A DNA stretch of 21,622 nucleotides from Thermoplasmata archaeon (GTDB taxonomy: Archaea > Thermoplasmatota > Thermoplasmata > Thermoplasmatales > Thermoplasmataceae), in NCBI GenBank assembly GCA_021802365.1, contig JAKAAJ010000014.1, forward strand, positions 1 through 21,622. Direction: 5' to 3'. The notes under the pieces were generated by a model that worked only from the letters and a program-made list of their open reading frames with translations, was not told where the DNA came from and ran no database searches. Made by a program: the position numbers and the translations under genes. Of this stretch, positions 1 through 7,024 are shown one piece after another. Within the stretch, counting starts at the first letter, position 1; each line of letters begins with the position of its first letter.

Positions 1-239
1 AATCTATTGTGCGCGACAAAATGCGAATTATTCCATGCGCAGCGTACCTTTCCGGATCCCATGCAAAGCATTACGGTGCCGAGGGAATCTTTATAGGGGT
101 CCCAATAAAGATTGGTTCCAATGGTGTCGAGCAGATAATGGACATAGACTTCAACAGCGAGGAGCTGGAACTCTGGAAGAAGACTGTTGCTTCCGTTAAG
201 GAAAACTGCAGAAAGGTTGACGATTTTCTGTCAAAGTAA
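1..239 (+). CDS. mdh: Malate dehydrogenase, C-terminal part (5' end outside window)
   Basis: This is the last part of an NAD(P)-dependent malate dehydrogenase, the cytosolic enzyme that interconverts malate and oxaloacetate. The reading frame is open from base 3 and runs to TAA at 237-239. Visible family signatures are the RIIPCAAYLSG strand, the GIFIGVPIKIG segment and the following NGVEQIMDIDF, which together form the end of the lactate/malate dehydrogenase C-terminal substrate domain. The catalytic His and the Rossmann fold lie upstream of the window. A GTG at base 9 is internal, because the coding pattern continues upstream of it. The gene meets queC tail to tail with 14 bases between the stop codons. 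Malate rather than lactate specificity is inferred from resemblance to Thermoplasmatales enzymes; the specificity loop is not in view. Confidence 0.85.
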   Translation, partial: SIVRDKMRIIPCAAYLSGSHAKHYGAEGIFIGVPIKIGSNGVEQIMDIDFNSEELELWKKTVASVKENCRKVDDFLSK

Positions 240-253
240 ATTATTCCCTTCCA

Positions 254-946
254 TTATTTTTTGTAAAATTCAGGGTATTTTGAGTATTTTATTGGATCAT
301 GCACTCCTGCTTCCATAAAACCACGAAGGCGCAGCTGGCATGAATCACACATGCCGCATGCCTCATCCCCTCCCTCATAGCATGACCATGTAAGTTCGTA
401 AGGGACATTCAACTTAATTCCCATGTTTATTATTTCAGATTTCCTTAGATACTGCAGAGGGACTTCTATTCTTATCCTATCTTTTCCATCTGAACCTGTT
501 CCTATATTGATGGACTGCTCCATTGAATTGAAAAACTCAGGCCTGCAATCGGGATAACCAGAATAGTCAAGGGCATTTGCGCCAATGAAAATAGTACTCG
601 CTTCTATGGTCTGGCAGAGGCCGGCTGCGATAGAGATCATTATGATATTCCTTGCGGGGACATATGTATTGGGTATTCTGCTCTCTATATCCGCAAGCCT
701 CCTGTGTTCAACATTTCCATAACCTGTAAGGGAGCTCTCTATAAGGTCGGATAGGTTGATCTTAGCCTCCTTCAGATCAATCCCGTATCTTGATGCTATA
801 TCTCTTGCTGAATTGTTCTCCCTGGAATGGCGCTGCCCATAGTTGAAGGTCAGGGCGGTCAACTGAAATCCCCTTTTAATGGCATAGGCAAGAACCGTTG
901 CGGAATCGAGTCCCCCTGATAAGAGAATAACTCCTTTCTCTTTCAT
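254..946 (-). CDS. queC: QueC, 7-cyano-7-deazaguanine (preQ0) synthase
   Basis: An ATP-dependent enzyme that converts 7-carboxy-7-deazaguanine to preQ0. In archaea preQ0 is the precursor of archaeosine at tRNA position 15. The 230-residue protein has the PP-loop SGGLDS at residues 10-15 and the four-Cys zinc site Cys189, Cys197, Cys200 and Cys203 (motif C-x7-C-x2-C-x2-C), both diagnostic. Length matches the family. The ATG start at 944-946 overlaps the end of queD by 4 bases (ATGA type), so the two genes are probably translationally coupled. QueE and the GTP cyclohydrolase of the pathway are not in the window. Confidence 0.95.
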   Translation of the reverse strand: MKEKGVILLSGGLDSATVLAYAIKRGFQLTALTFNYGQRHSRENNSARDIASRYGIDLKEAKINLSDLIESSLTGYGNVEHRRLADIESRIPNTYVPARNIIMISIAAGLCQTIEASTIFIGANALDYSGYPDCRPEFFNSMEQSINIGTGSDGKDRIRIEVPLQYLRKSEIINMGIKLNVPYELTWSCYEGGDEACGMCDSCQLRLRGFMEAGVHDPIKYSKYPEFYKK

Positions 947-1416
947 TTTAAGTTCACTTGGAAGGACGATCCCTGAGATGGCCCCTCAAAGACCGTGAGC
1001 GAGAGTGTTTTCAGGTTTTCATAAACATTCAGTTCATTCTTCAACTGGGAGGCGATCAAAGAGGCCAGGTTCTCACTTGAAGATATGTCCGCATCTATGA
1101 AACAGACATCATCCTTGAAGAAACTCATCTTCTTTCCACTGTATTCAACTATCACCTGATCAGACTTCACTTCCACAACTGAACGGGTCTTGCGCGTTGG
1201 GATAAGAACTCTGTGGTCATATGGCTCCAGAATATTCCTGACGATCTTCTTGACATCACCGTAATCTACAAGTATTCCGTCTTTTACGTCACCCTCCAAC
1301 TCTATTGAGACTGCATAGTCATGGCCATGAAGCCTTGAGCATTTTCCGAGTTCTGGGATAAAGTGAGCGGAGGAGAATCTCAAATTATTTCCCCAGCCGT
1401 CTATAGTCATCTTCAT
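943..1416 (-). CDS. queD: QueD-like 6-carboxytetrahydropterin synthase
   Basis: A member of the 6-pyruvoyltetrahydropterin synthase family, expected to make 6-carboxy-5,6,7,8-tetrahydropterin from dihydroneopterin triphosphate, one step before QueE and QueC. The zinc ligands His18, His30 and His32 and the nucleophile Cys26 are present in the order AHF...CSRLHGH, and Glu115 and Glu144 fall in the usual C-terminal positions (SENLA and FEGPS). At 157 residues it is longer than typical 120-residue bacterial QueD. The extra length sits around residues 75-105, between the two halves of the fold. The start is the ATG at 1416. A second Met two codons later could also be used. A TATA-like GTTAAATC about 28 bases upstream suggests a leaderless transcript. 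It overlaps queC and pairs with it functionally for archaeosine synthesis. Confidence 0.9.
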   Translation of the reverse strand: MKMTIDGWGNNLRFSSAHFIPELGKCSRLHGHDYAVSIELEGDVKDGILVDYGDVKKIVRNILEPYDHRVLIPTRKTRSVVEVKSDQVIVEYSGKKMSFFKDDVCFIDADISSSENLASLIASQLKNELNVYENLKTLSLTVFEGPSQGSSFQVNLK

Positions 1417-1531
1417 ATGGGCACTTTATTGTAAGAATCGATTTAACACTTCTTTTTTAAAAACCTGAATCAATATTCATTCATGATGAACTCAAAAAAG
1501 AGTAATACTGTTGAAAAGTTCAGCGAAAAAA

Positions 1532-1539
1532 CTTAAAGA
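1532..1539 (+). promoter_or_regulatory. TATA-like box A of tRNA-Arg
   Basis: CTTAAAGA is centred 26 bases upstream of the first tRNA base, the normal spacing for an archaeal box A. Assigned by position and composition only. Confidence 0.5.
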
Positions 1540-1560
1540 ACGATACAATCCCTCACAAAG

Positions 1561-1635
1561 GGGCGGGTGGCCTAGTCAGGATATGGCAGCAGCCTCCTAA
1601 GCTGCAGGTCGGGGGTCCGAATCCCTCCCCGCCCG
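1561..1635 (+). tRNA. tRNA-Arg (anticodon CCT, reads AGG)
   Basis: A complete cloverleaf. The acceptor stem is GGGCGGG with CCCGCCC, the anticodon stem is GCAGC/GCTGC around the loop CTCCTAA, the variable loop has five bases, and the T stem is GGGGG/CCCTC with one G-T pair. The discriminator base is G, CCA is not encoded, and there is no intron. The D stem has three good pairs (GCC/GGC). One oddity is that the T loop reads TCCGAAT, so position 55 is C instead of the almost invariant T. A T-run follows at once (TTTTA) and can act as a terminator. Confidence 0.95.
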
Positions 1636-1727
1636 TTTTATAGAATCTGTGGCAAATGCAGGGTATTCTTGGTTTTGGATTCATTATACGTCCTATTTTG
1701 TTAGGAAAAGATTGATGCGAAATTGAC

Positions 1728-1751
1728 TTAAAGAGATTGGGACCTCTTTAA
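1728..1751. repeat. 8-bp perfect inverted repeat downstream of PCNA
   Basis: TTAAAGAG (1728-1735) and CTCTTTAA (1744-1751) form a perfect 8-bp inverted repeat with an 8-base spacer. It lies 22-45 bases beyond the PCNA stop codon, so it may be part of the 3' end or terminator of that transcript. No longer T-run follows on the minus strand, so a terminator role is only a guess. Confidence 0.35.
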
Positions 1752-1772
1752 TTAAGAGCTTTGTGGGATGCT

Positions 1773-2522
1773 TCACTGTTCCATTCTTGGGGCTAGAAGA
1801 AAATTTCCTGAAATGGATTCTGATTCTTTGGACTGGCCAAATTTGAATTCAATGGTTAGCGGATAGTCATCCTTAAAGCTCAATTTTATATCCTCAGCAC
1901 TTGATAGTGATTTAACGAGCTTAAGAAGGTATTCAAGCGGATATGAGCTCTTTATTGTCTGTGAGCATTTAATCTCCTTCAGCATATCTTTTGGAAGGAT
2001 CATTTCTGATTCCTCTGAATCTGACACGGATCTAGCACGCAGTTCCTGGCCATTGAGTGTAAGCCTTATGGAGTCTGATACATCTTCAGCTGCCTTCAAT
2101 CCACGCTCCAGGTTGCCCTTCGATACTACAACATAACTCTCTGAGTTTATCTGCGGAACCCTGGGAGTGGTAACAGAATTGTTGTCAAGAAGTGAAATGC
2201 TCTTTACAATGGTGCTTATCTCGAATCTCAGCTTCCCTCCGTCCCTGCTCATTGTAACAAGATCATTTGGAGATGCCAGCTTTATCACTGATTTCACCCT
2301 CTCAACATCTATTGCCAGCTCTTCCTCCCCATCAGTCGTGTATTCTACAAAAGCCCCCCGGGGGATTTCCATTGAAACCATTGCAACATGCGCAGGGTCT
2401 ACAGCCTTGACGGAGAGGCCCTCAGGGGTCACCTTGAACTTGGCCTCAGTAACAACTGTGTTAAGCAGATCCGCTATTTCCTTGAGGTTCTTTAATGAAA
2501 TTGTCATTTTCAGCATTGTCAT
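1773..2522 (-). CDS. pcn: DNA polymerase sliding clamp (PCNA)
   Basis: The ring-shaped processivity factor that tethers DNA polymerase, FEN1, ligase and other partners to DNA. Archaeal clamps of this kind are usually homotrimers. The 249-residue length is typical. Recognisable segments are the N-terminal ISLKNLKEIADLLNTVV helix, the AVDPAHVAMVSMEIP strand (the conserved DPAHV/DSSHV region), the VKSVIKLASPNDLVTM region near the interdomain connector, and the C-terminal LLAPRME tail that forms part of the PIP-binding pocket. Three Met codons occur in the first six residues (2522, 2516 and 2507), so the exact start is uncertain. The most upstream ATG is given. The gene stands alone, convergent with tRNA-Arg. 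Confidence 0.95.
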   Translation of the reverse strand: MTMLKMTISLKNLKEIADLLNTVVTEAKFKVTPEGLSVKAVDPAHVAMVSMEIPRGAFVEYTTDGEEELAIDVERVKSVIKLASPNDLVTMSRDGGKLRFEISTIVKSISLLDNNSVTTPRVPQINSESYVVVSKGNLERGLKAAEDVSDSIRLTLNGQELRARSVSDSEESEMILPKDMLKEIKCSQTIKSSYPLEYLLKLVKSLSSAEDIKLSFKDDYPLTIEFKFGQSKESESISGNFLLAPRMEQ

Positions 2523-2672
2523 TCACATCTACAAAGTCTTATGGAAGCGAATCATCTAAATTGTAATTAATCCTTTTCTTTCCTCAGGAACGATTTTTAG
2601 ATAATGTGTTTTGAAGGACATTTGCTATTAAATGGTGAGAATTCAGGTGCCCGAGAAATATGCATTTAAAAG

Positions 2673-3386
2673 TTAAAAACGCAATTCTGAAAAGTTCCTG
2701 ATCGCCCGGTACTTTCCATTCGGTGGATTTTCCATACCTGGCCTTACAGACAGATAAGTCATAAACCCAGAGGCATCGGCTGCCTGAAGTTCAATCACAC
2801 TATCAGATACAAAAACAATTCTCGATGGATCTACACCTATGAGCCCAGAGATCCTCTCATAACTATCTGGTTCATTTTTAGGCCCAACATTAGTATCAAA
2901 ATAGGAAAAAATGTATCTCGTGAGGTCTCCATACTGGGTTGTGGAGAATATTGCCTTCTGTGCAGGGACGCTTCCAGATGAGTATATGCTGACTACTATT
3001 CCAGAATCGTGCCATCTTTTTATTGCCGGAGGGACATCCGGGTAAACCTCACCCTTCAGCTCCCCACTTGCATAACCCGAATTCCATATCATCGCCTCAA
3101 GCTCCTTAAAGGCAGTAAATTTGCTGTCCGAATCTATGAGGGAAATAATGAGATCAGTGATCTCTTTCCTGCCCGTATTTTTATCATGGGGGCTTACCTG
3201 ACTGTAATTTCCAATTATTTTGCTCAAGCATTTCTGGACTTCAACATCCTCAGAATGGGCATCCAGAAACTCATTTAGATGCTCCTTCGCAAACGGAAAT
3301 AGTTTCCTGTAAACAAAATCCTTGGGTGTAGTGGTCCCTTCTATATCCAGTAACACTGCCTTTGGCTGCATCATTAAACTGTTCAC
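2673..3386 (-). CDS. mtnC: MtnC, 2,3-diketo-5-methylthiopentyl-1-phosphate enolase-phosphatase
   Basis: A bifunctional HAD-family enzyme of methionine salvage: it enolises the diketone phosphate made by MtnB and dephosphorylates it to the acireductone used by MtnD. The HAD motifs are all present: DIEGTTT (residues 14-20, Asp14 nucleophile and Glu16), SSGS (136-139), Lys170 in GPKNEPDSY, and FVSDSVIEL (192-200). The E1-specific LKGEVYPD segment (110-117) is also present. Length (237) is normal. The listed start is a GTG; the ATG at 3374 with GGTGA seven bases before it is an equally good choice. It follows mtnD by 7 bases in the same direction. Confidence 0.92.
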   Translation of the reverse strand: MNSLMMQPKAVLLDIEGTTTPKDFVYRKLFPFAKEHLNEFLDAHSEDVEVQKCLSKIIGNYSQVSPHDKNTGRKEITDLIISLIDSDSKFTAFKELEAMIWNSGYASGELKGEVYPDVPPAIKRWHDSGIVVSIYSSGSVPAQKAIFSTTQYGDLTRYIFSYFDTNVGPKNEPDSYERISGLIGVDPSRIVFVSDSVIELQAADASGFMTYLSVRPGMENPPNGKYRAIRNFSELRF

Positions 3387-3393
3387 CGCTTAC

Positions 3394-3948
3394 CTACTTT
3401 GGTGAAATGTAGGCTGGTCCCATACAGACAGGCTGATACCTGCTATCCAATCTGCTTCCTGAATAGTAGGGAGTCCAGCCAGACATATTCTGAAACAGCC
3501 TGATCGCACGGATCTTCTTTTCGCCGCACAGATTGAACCAGTGCAGAGTATTTTTTGGAATTCTTATAAGGTCCCCCTTGCTTACCTCAATTACTGTAAC
3601 ATCACCATTCTTGGGGTGGACATGAAACAGCCCTCTCCCTTCAAGAGTGAACCTGACCTCATCCTCATCATGCCAGTGTTCACTGCTGAACTTCGCAAGC
3701 ATTCCATCAAGATTTGGAGTATCTGGTTTCATATCTATAACATCAGCAGTGTTGTAACCTCCTCTCTTTTTCAGGTCTTCAATTTCCTTACTGTACGCTC
3801 TGAGGATTTCATCCTGAGAAGAGGTCTCTCCGAGTTCAATCATAGACTCCCAGTGGTTGTATTCAATTCCAATTTCAGCAAGGTATTTTGCAGCCTCATC
3901 CCTGTCCGTAATCACGCGGCCCTTGTCAGGTATATTCACTACTACCAT
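3394..3948 (-). CDS. mtnD: MtnD, acireductone dioxygenase (cupin)
   Basis: A metal-dependent cupin dioxygenase that cleaves the acireductone with oxygen to give 2-keto-4-methylthiobutyrate and formate (iron form). The nickel form makes an off-pathway product; the metal cannot be read from sequence. The 3-His/1-Glu metal site is visible as His91, His93 and Glu97 in EHWHDEDEVRF and His136 in NTLHWFNL. The family N-terminal region with YNHWES (residues 30-35) is intact and the length is 184. GAGGG precedes the ATG at 3948 with good spacing, so this internal operon gene uses a Shine-Dalgarno site, unlike the leaderless first gene mtnB. An oxygen-dependent pathway fits an aerobic acidophile. Confidence 0.95.
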   Translation of the reverse strand: MVVVNIPDKGRVITDRDEAAKYLAEIGIEYNHWESMIELGETSSQDEILRAYSKEIEDLKKRGGYNTADVIDMKPDTPNLDGMLAKFSSEHWHDEDEVRFTLEGRGLFHVHPKNGDVTVIEVSKGDLIRIPKNTLHWFNLCGEKKIRAIRLFQNMSGWTPYYSGSRLDSRYQPVCMGPAYISPK

Positions 3949-3979
3949 ACAAAACCCTCAACACCATTATGCTCTTAAG

Positions 3980-4630
3980 TTATTTATCTTTGAAGCTGAG
4001 CAATCTACCCTCAGATTCCAGAAGATACTCCAGGGCTTCCAGGTGCCTCAATGCTTCATTTAAATCTCTACCCCATGTATAAAGGCCATGCTTTCTAAGA
4101 ATGAACCCATGAATCCCTGGCTTCTCAGTCAGAATATCATCAAGCTTAATTGACACTTTTTTCATATCCTGGTTATTTTCAATGATTGGAAGGAATTCTT
4201 CATGCTCATGTGTCTTAACACCGTTCAGTGCCTTTAGCATCTCATAACCACTCAGATAGATGCCTTCGGATTCTGAGAAATATGATGAAATTACGTTTGA
4301 CCATACCGAATGTGTGTGAAGAACTGCTCCTGCTTTTGCCGAAGCCTCAAGTTTAAGGTGTAGAAGGGTCTCACTGCTCGGTTTCCCCTTTCCTTTAATG
4401 ACATTCATCTCACTGTCAATTGCGATTATATTGTCAGTTTTCAGATTGCCCTTGAAAGTTCCACTCTCTGTTATGGCGACAACTGTCGGGTCTGTAGAGA
4501 TTAACGAGCTAAGGTTTCCGCTTGTGGCATAAAGCCAGCCCCTGTTATAGAGATATTTTCCTATTTCTATGATCTCGTGGGTGCTGGCGTTAAATGCAGA
4601 CTCAAGTTCACTGGACCATTTTGCAGGCAT
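3980..4630 (-). CDS. mtnB: MtnB, methylthioribulose-1-phosphate dehydratase
   Basis: A class II aldolase-fold zinc enzyme that dehydrates 5-methylthioribulose 1-phosphate to the diketo phosphate, the step before MtnC. The 216-residue protein carries ATSGNLS (residues 35-41), the phosphate-binding KPSSE with catalytic-type Glu87, the zinc pair His105/His107 in LHTHSVWSN, and the third zinc ligand His181 in LRKHGLYTWG. These fit MtnB better than fuculose or ribulose-phosphate aldolase because mtnD and mtnC follow directly. It is the first gene of the operon, with a TATA-like box 27 bases before the ATG. MtnA and the MTA phosphorylase are not in the window. Confidence 0.9.
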   Translation of the reverse strand: MPAKWSSELESAFNASTHEIIEIGKYLYNRGWLYATSGNLSSLISTDPTVVAITESGTFKGNLKTDNIIAIDSEMNVIKGKGKPSSETLLHLKLEASAKAGAVLHTHSVWSNVISSYFSESEGIYLSGYEMLKALNGVKTHEHEEFLPIIENNQDMKKVSIKLDDILTEKPGIHGFILRKHGLYTWGRDLNEALRHLEALEYLLESEGRLLSFKDK

Positions 4631-4652
4631 TTAATGGCGTATGATAACACAC

Positions 4653-4661
4653 AATAAAAAT
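4653..4661 (-). promoter_or_regulatory. TATA-like box of the mtnBDC operon
   Basis: ATTTTTATT (minus strand) is centred 27 bases upstream of the mtnB ATG, which predicts a transcript starting at or next to the start codon. This separates mtnBDC from the upstream membrane protein gene. Confidence 0.5.
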
Positions 4662-4715
4662 GAAATCCTTCTCAAAATTATAGATTTAGAAGTATAGGAT
4701 ATTGAAATCAGACAG

Positions 4716-5354
4716 TCATGCAGGTTTAGAATCTTTTGCATGCAAACTGGCTGTTCTTGAAATTGACACCTCAACGGACCAGATGATAAGGGCTAAGGCC
4801 TCTATGAACTCATAGAATCCAAGGGCAAGTGGGCTACTCACTGCTTTGAATACTTCAAGGATTCCTACAATTATGAATCCAAGTCCGATTATTGAAAGTG
4901 CTATTCCCATGGGCGCTTCATATATGCGCTTTTCAGTTGGGGAAAGGGAAAACATGATTATTCCTGATGGAAACAGAATGAAGTATATGAGCGCAAAAAC
5001 AAGGTGTATGGTGCCGAAATGTTCATTGAATACCCCTACCAGTGCAAGACTGATTCCAGCTATCAGGAGAATGCCGCTGATGTAAGATTTCAGATTGAAG
5101 TATCTGTGGAGCGCGTACATAAAAATAATATTCAAAATCCCTTCTATAATGAGCGCAGAATTGAAAAGGTATCCATAAGAATGCACACCCAGATCAGATA
5201 ACGCACTCTTATACCAGCTGAACCATGGTGAGATTTCAATGTCAGAGACAAGAAGAATAAGGGCAATAACTGGCCCTATGGCTCCTGTGAGAGTTGCCAG
5301 CTGGGATAAGGATCTATTGGTGGTATGGGGGCCTTCGTTTGAGTTCTCATTCAT
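4716..5354 (-). CDS. DUF998-family multi-pass membrane protein
   Basis: A 212-residue hydrophobic protein with about six predicted membrane segments, starting near residues 18-40, 58-80, 88-108, 112-134, 146-168 and 172-192. The pattern FSWYKSALSDLGVHSYGYLFN in the first loop is typical of DUF998 proteins (PF06197). The biochemical role of the family is not established and nothing in the sequence points to a substrate. The N-terminus is short, polar and Asn/Ser-rich, with no signal peptide needed. A TATA-like CTTTTAAG 27 bases before the ATG at 5354 predicts a leaderless transcript. It lies upstream of mtnB in the same direction with 85 bases between, but mtnB has its own box, so co-regulation with methionine salvage is uncertain. 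It is divergent from gdh. Confidence 0.7.
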   Translation of the reverse strand: MNENSNEGPHTTNRSLSQLATLTGAIGPVIALILLVSDIEISPWFSWYKSALSDLGVHSYGYLFNSALIIEGILNIIFMYALHRYFNLKSYISGILLIAGISLALVGVFNEHFGTIHLVFALIYFILFPSGIIMFSLSPTEKRIYEAPMGIALSIIGLGFIIVGILEVFKAVSSPLALGFYEFIEALALIIWSVEVSISRTASLHAKDSKPA

Positions 5355-5376
5355 TATAGAAGATTAGGAGTATCTG

Positions 5377-5384
5377 CTTAAAAG
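5377..5384 (-). promoter_or_regulatory. TATA-like box of the DUF998 gene
   Basis: CTTTTAAG on the minus strand is centred about 27 bases upstream of the ATG at 5354. Confidence 0.45.
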
Positions 5385-5421
5385 TGTTCGCTGTCAAAAA
5401 ATATCCATGTCAGAACATATC

Positions 5422-5429
5422 ATATAAAG
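5422..5429 (+). promoter_or_regulatory. TATA box of gdh
   Basis: ATATAAAG is a near-consensus archaeal TATA box. Usual spacing puts the transcript start close to base 5450, immediately before the 5452-5479 hairpin, giving a leader of about 35 bases. Confidence 0.6.
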
Positions 5430-5451
5430 TTAATCTAATCCCTTGTAATAC

Positions 5452-5479
5452 CTACCTGTCCCACTGGGACAGAAGGTAG
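5452..5479 (+). promoter_or_regulatory. Hairpin at the 5' end of the gdh message, covering the ribosome binding site
   Basis: CTACC (5452-5456) pairs with GGTAG (5475-5479), and TGTCCC (5457-5462) pairs with GGGACA (5466-5471). The result is 11 pairs with an ACT loop and a 3-base GAA bulge. The AAGGT that would act as the Shine-Dalgarno sequence lies in the 3' arm, six bases before the ATG. A structure at the very start of the mRNA that sequesters the ribosome site could control translation or protect the message. It could instead be a DNA operator. Confidence 0.5.
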
Positions 5480-5484
5480 AAAAT

Positions 5485-6735
5485 ATGTCAGAGAACTTGG
5501 ATCCTTTTGAAATCGCTCTAAAGCAGCTGAACAAGGCCGCTGAAGTGATGCAACTGGACAAACAGGCTCTGGAATTGCTGAGCAGTCCAATGAACATTTT
5601 TCAGTTCAGCATTCCAGTTAAAATGGATGATGGGAAAACAAAGGTATTTCAAGGCTTCAGAGTAAGATACAACAATGCCAGAGGGCCAGCAAAGGGAGGA
5701 ATCAGATTCCACCCAGATGAAACTCTCTCCACTGTCAAGGCTCTTTCAGCGTGGATGACCTGGAAGACAGCTATAACGAACCTTCCACTTGGAGGCGGAA
5801 AAGGTGGAGTAATTTGCGATCCTAAAAAGATGAGCCAGGCTGAACTGGAAAGACTCAGCAGAGGATATGTAAGGGCAGCCTACGATTTTATAGGCCCGGA
5901 AATAGATGTCCCAGCTCCTGATGTTTACACAACACCCCAGATAATGGCCTGGATGATGGATGAATATGAGAAAATTGCTCGCCACTCAGCTCCCGGTGTT
6001 ATCACAGGCAAACCACTTGAAAACGGAGGTTCCCTTGGAAGAGGTGACGCAACTGCAAGAGGCGGAATGTACGTTCTAGAGGAAGCGGCTAAGAGCATAG
6101 CACTTGACCTTTCAAAAGTCAAAGTTGCAATTCAGGGATTTGGAAATGCTGGGCAGTACGCAATGAAACTCGTTGCAGAGATGTTCAAGTCAAAGGTAGT
6201 TGCCATATCAGATACAAAAGGTGGAATATACCTTGAATCCGGGCTTGATTATGATAAGGTTATGGAGCACAAGAAAAAAACCGGTTCCGTTGCAAACTTC
6301 CCAGGCTCCAAGAACATATCCAACGAGGAGTTGCTGGAGCTTCCAGTGGAGGTGCTGATACCCGCCGCTATTGAAAACCAGATAAGAGCTGACAATGCCT
6401 CCAAAATCAAGGCCAAGATCATTCTTGAACTGGCTAACGGACCCACCACTCCTGAAGCCGATGAGATTCTGTTCAAAAACAAGGTAATGGTTCTTCCAGA
6501 CTTCCTTGCGAACTCCGGAGGAGTAACTGTGTCCTACTTTGAATGGGTTCAGAACCAGGGAGGATATTATTGGACTGAGCAGGAGGTCTACGACAGGCTG
6601 AGACTCAAAATGAACCAGGCCACACATGACGTTCTTTTCACTGCTAAATCAAACAACGTTGACAACAGAACAGCAGCCTACATGGTATCAGTAAAGAGAG
6701 TCGCAGACGCAATGAAGCTGAGAGGTTGGTACTGA
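5485..6735 (+). CDS. gdh: Glutamate dehydrogenase (hexameric type)
   Basis: Catalyses reversible oxidative deamination of glutamate to 2-oxoglutarate and ammonia. It links nitrogen assimilation to the TCA cycle. The 416-residue length is that of archaeal hexameric GDH. Motifs in order are [11 protein letters not shown] (67-77), MTWKTA (91-96), LPLGGGKGG with the catalytic-type Lys106, PAPDVYT with Asp146, and the nucleotide-binding GFGNAG (218-223). The C-terminal [21 protein letters not shown] segment is also intact. Coenzyme choice cannot be set with confidence. The ATG follows AAGGT by 8 bases. The gene stands alone, between a divergent membrane protein gene and tRNA-Gly, and its leader carries an unusual hairpin. 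Confidence 0.96.
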   Translation: MSENLDPFEIALKQLNKAAEVMQLDKQALELLSSPMNIFQFSIPVKMDDGKTKVFQGFRVRYNNARGPAKGGIRFHPDETLSTVKALSAWMTWKTAITNLPLGGGKGGVICDPKKMSQAELERLSRGYVRAAYDFIGPEIDVPAPDVYTTPQIMAWMMDEYEKIARHSAPGVITGKPLENGGSLGRGDATARGGMYVLEEAAKSIALDLSKVKVAIQGFGNAGQYAMKLVAEMFKSKVVAISDTKGGIYLESGLDYDKVMEHKKKTGSVANFPGSKNISNEELLELPVEVLIPAAIENQIRADNASKIKAKIILELANGPTTPEADEILFKNKVMVLPDFLANSGGVTVSYFEWVQNQGGYYWTEQEVYDRLRLKMNQATHDVLFTAKSNNVDNRTAAYMVSVKRVADAMKLRGWY

Positions 6736-6779
6736 CCAACCAAAACATTTTACATAACCTTTTTATCTATGGAAACTGG

Positions 6780-6851
6780 GCGGGTGTAGTGTAGGGGTTA
6801 TCACATGGGCTTCCCAAGCCTATGACCCGGGTTCAAATCCCGGCACCCGCA
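6780..6851 (+). tRNA. tRNA-Gly (anticodon CCC, reads GGG)
   Basis: The acceptor stem GCGGGTG pairs with CACCCGC (6844-6850), and the discriminator is A. The anticodon stem TGGGC/GCCTA surrounds the loop TTCCCAA. The T arm has the normal loop TTCAAAT within CCGGG/CCCGG. There is no intron and no encoded CCA. A run of seven T follows at 6853-6859 as a probable terminator. Box A is less clear than for the other tRNAs; TTACATAA at about 6750-6757 is at the right distance. Confidence 0.95.
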
Positions 6852-6852
6852 A

Positions 6853-6859
6853 TTTTTTT
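6853..6859 (+). terminator. T-run terminator after tRNA-Gly
   Basis: Seven consecutive T bases begin two bases after the discriminator base, the usual form of an archaeal terminator. Confidence 0.6.
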
Positions 6860-6869
6860 AAGTCTGTAG

Positions 6870-6917
6870 GATAGATTATTTCCGTGAATCTACAACTGAC
6901 TGTCAAAATAATCTATC
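6870..6917. repeat. 12-bp perfect inverted repeat between tRNA-Gly and the aldo/keto reductase
   Basis: GATAGATTATTT (6870-6881) and AAATAATCTATC (6906-6917) are perfectly complementary with a 24-base loop. TGTAG just before the left arm (6865-6869) can instead pair with CTACA in the loop (6890-6894), so two exclusive folds are possible. The right arm abuts a second inverted repeat. The region holds no ORF. It could be a small structured RNA, a bidirectional terminator or the remnant of a short mobile repeat. Confidence 0.5.
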
Positions 6918-6977
6918 AATGCCTTGCCCGGAATTTAGGAAAATAGTTTTTTGAAACCCTTGAAACCTTAAGGCATT
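6918..6977. repeat. 8-bp perfect inverted repeat abutting the 12-bp repeat
   Basis: AATGCCTT (6918-6925) and AAGGCATT (6970-6977) pair perfectly across a 44-base AT-rich loop. The left arm starts at the base directly after the previous repeat ends. Together the two elements fill 6870-6977 without a gap. Confidence 0.4.
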
Positions 6978-6992
6978 TTAACACTACTGATT

Positions 6993-6999
6993 AAAAAAA
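6993..6999 (-). terminator. T-run terminator after the aldo/keto reductase
   Basis: Seven T on the minus strand lie about 26 bases beyond the aldo/keto reductase stop codon. Confidence 0.45.
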
Positions 7000-7024
7000 T
7001 AGGTAAGTGATAGAAAGGTTCCAT

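Noticed and set aside
2167..2559. 130-codon plus-strand ORF antisense to PCNA
   Set aside because: It is a low-complexity Ser/Thr/Ile shadow of a strongly conserved gene on the other strand.
3541..3978. 145-codon plus-strand ORF opposite mtnD
   Set aside because: The mtnD frame has all metal ligands and a ribosome site; the opposite frame has no recognisable features.
6208..6627. 139-codon minus-strand ORF inside gdh
   Set aside because: It is antisense to a conserved enzyme and resembles no family.
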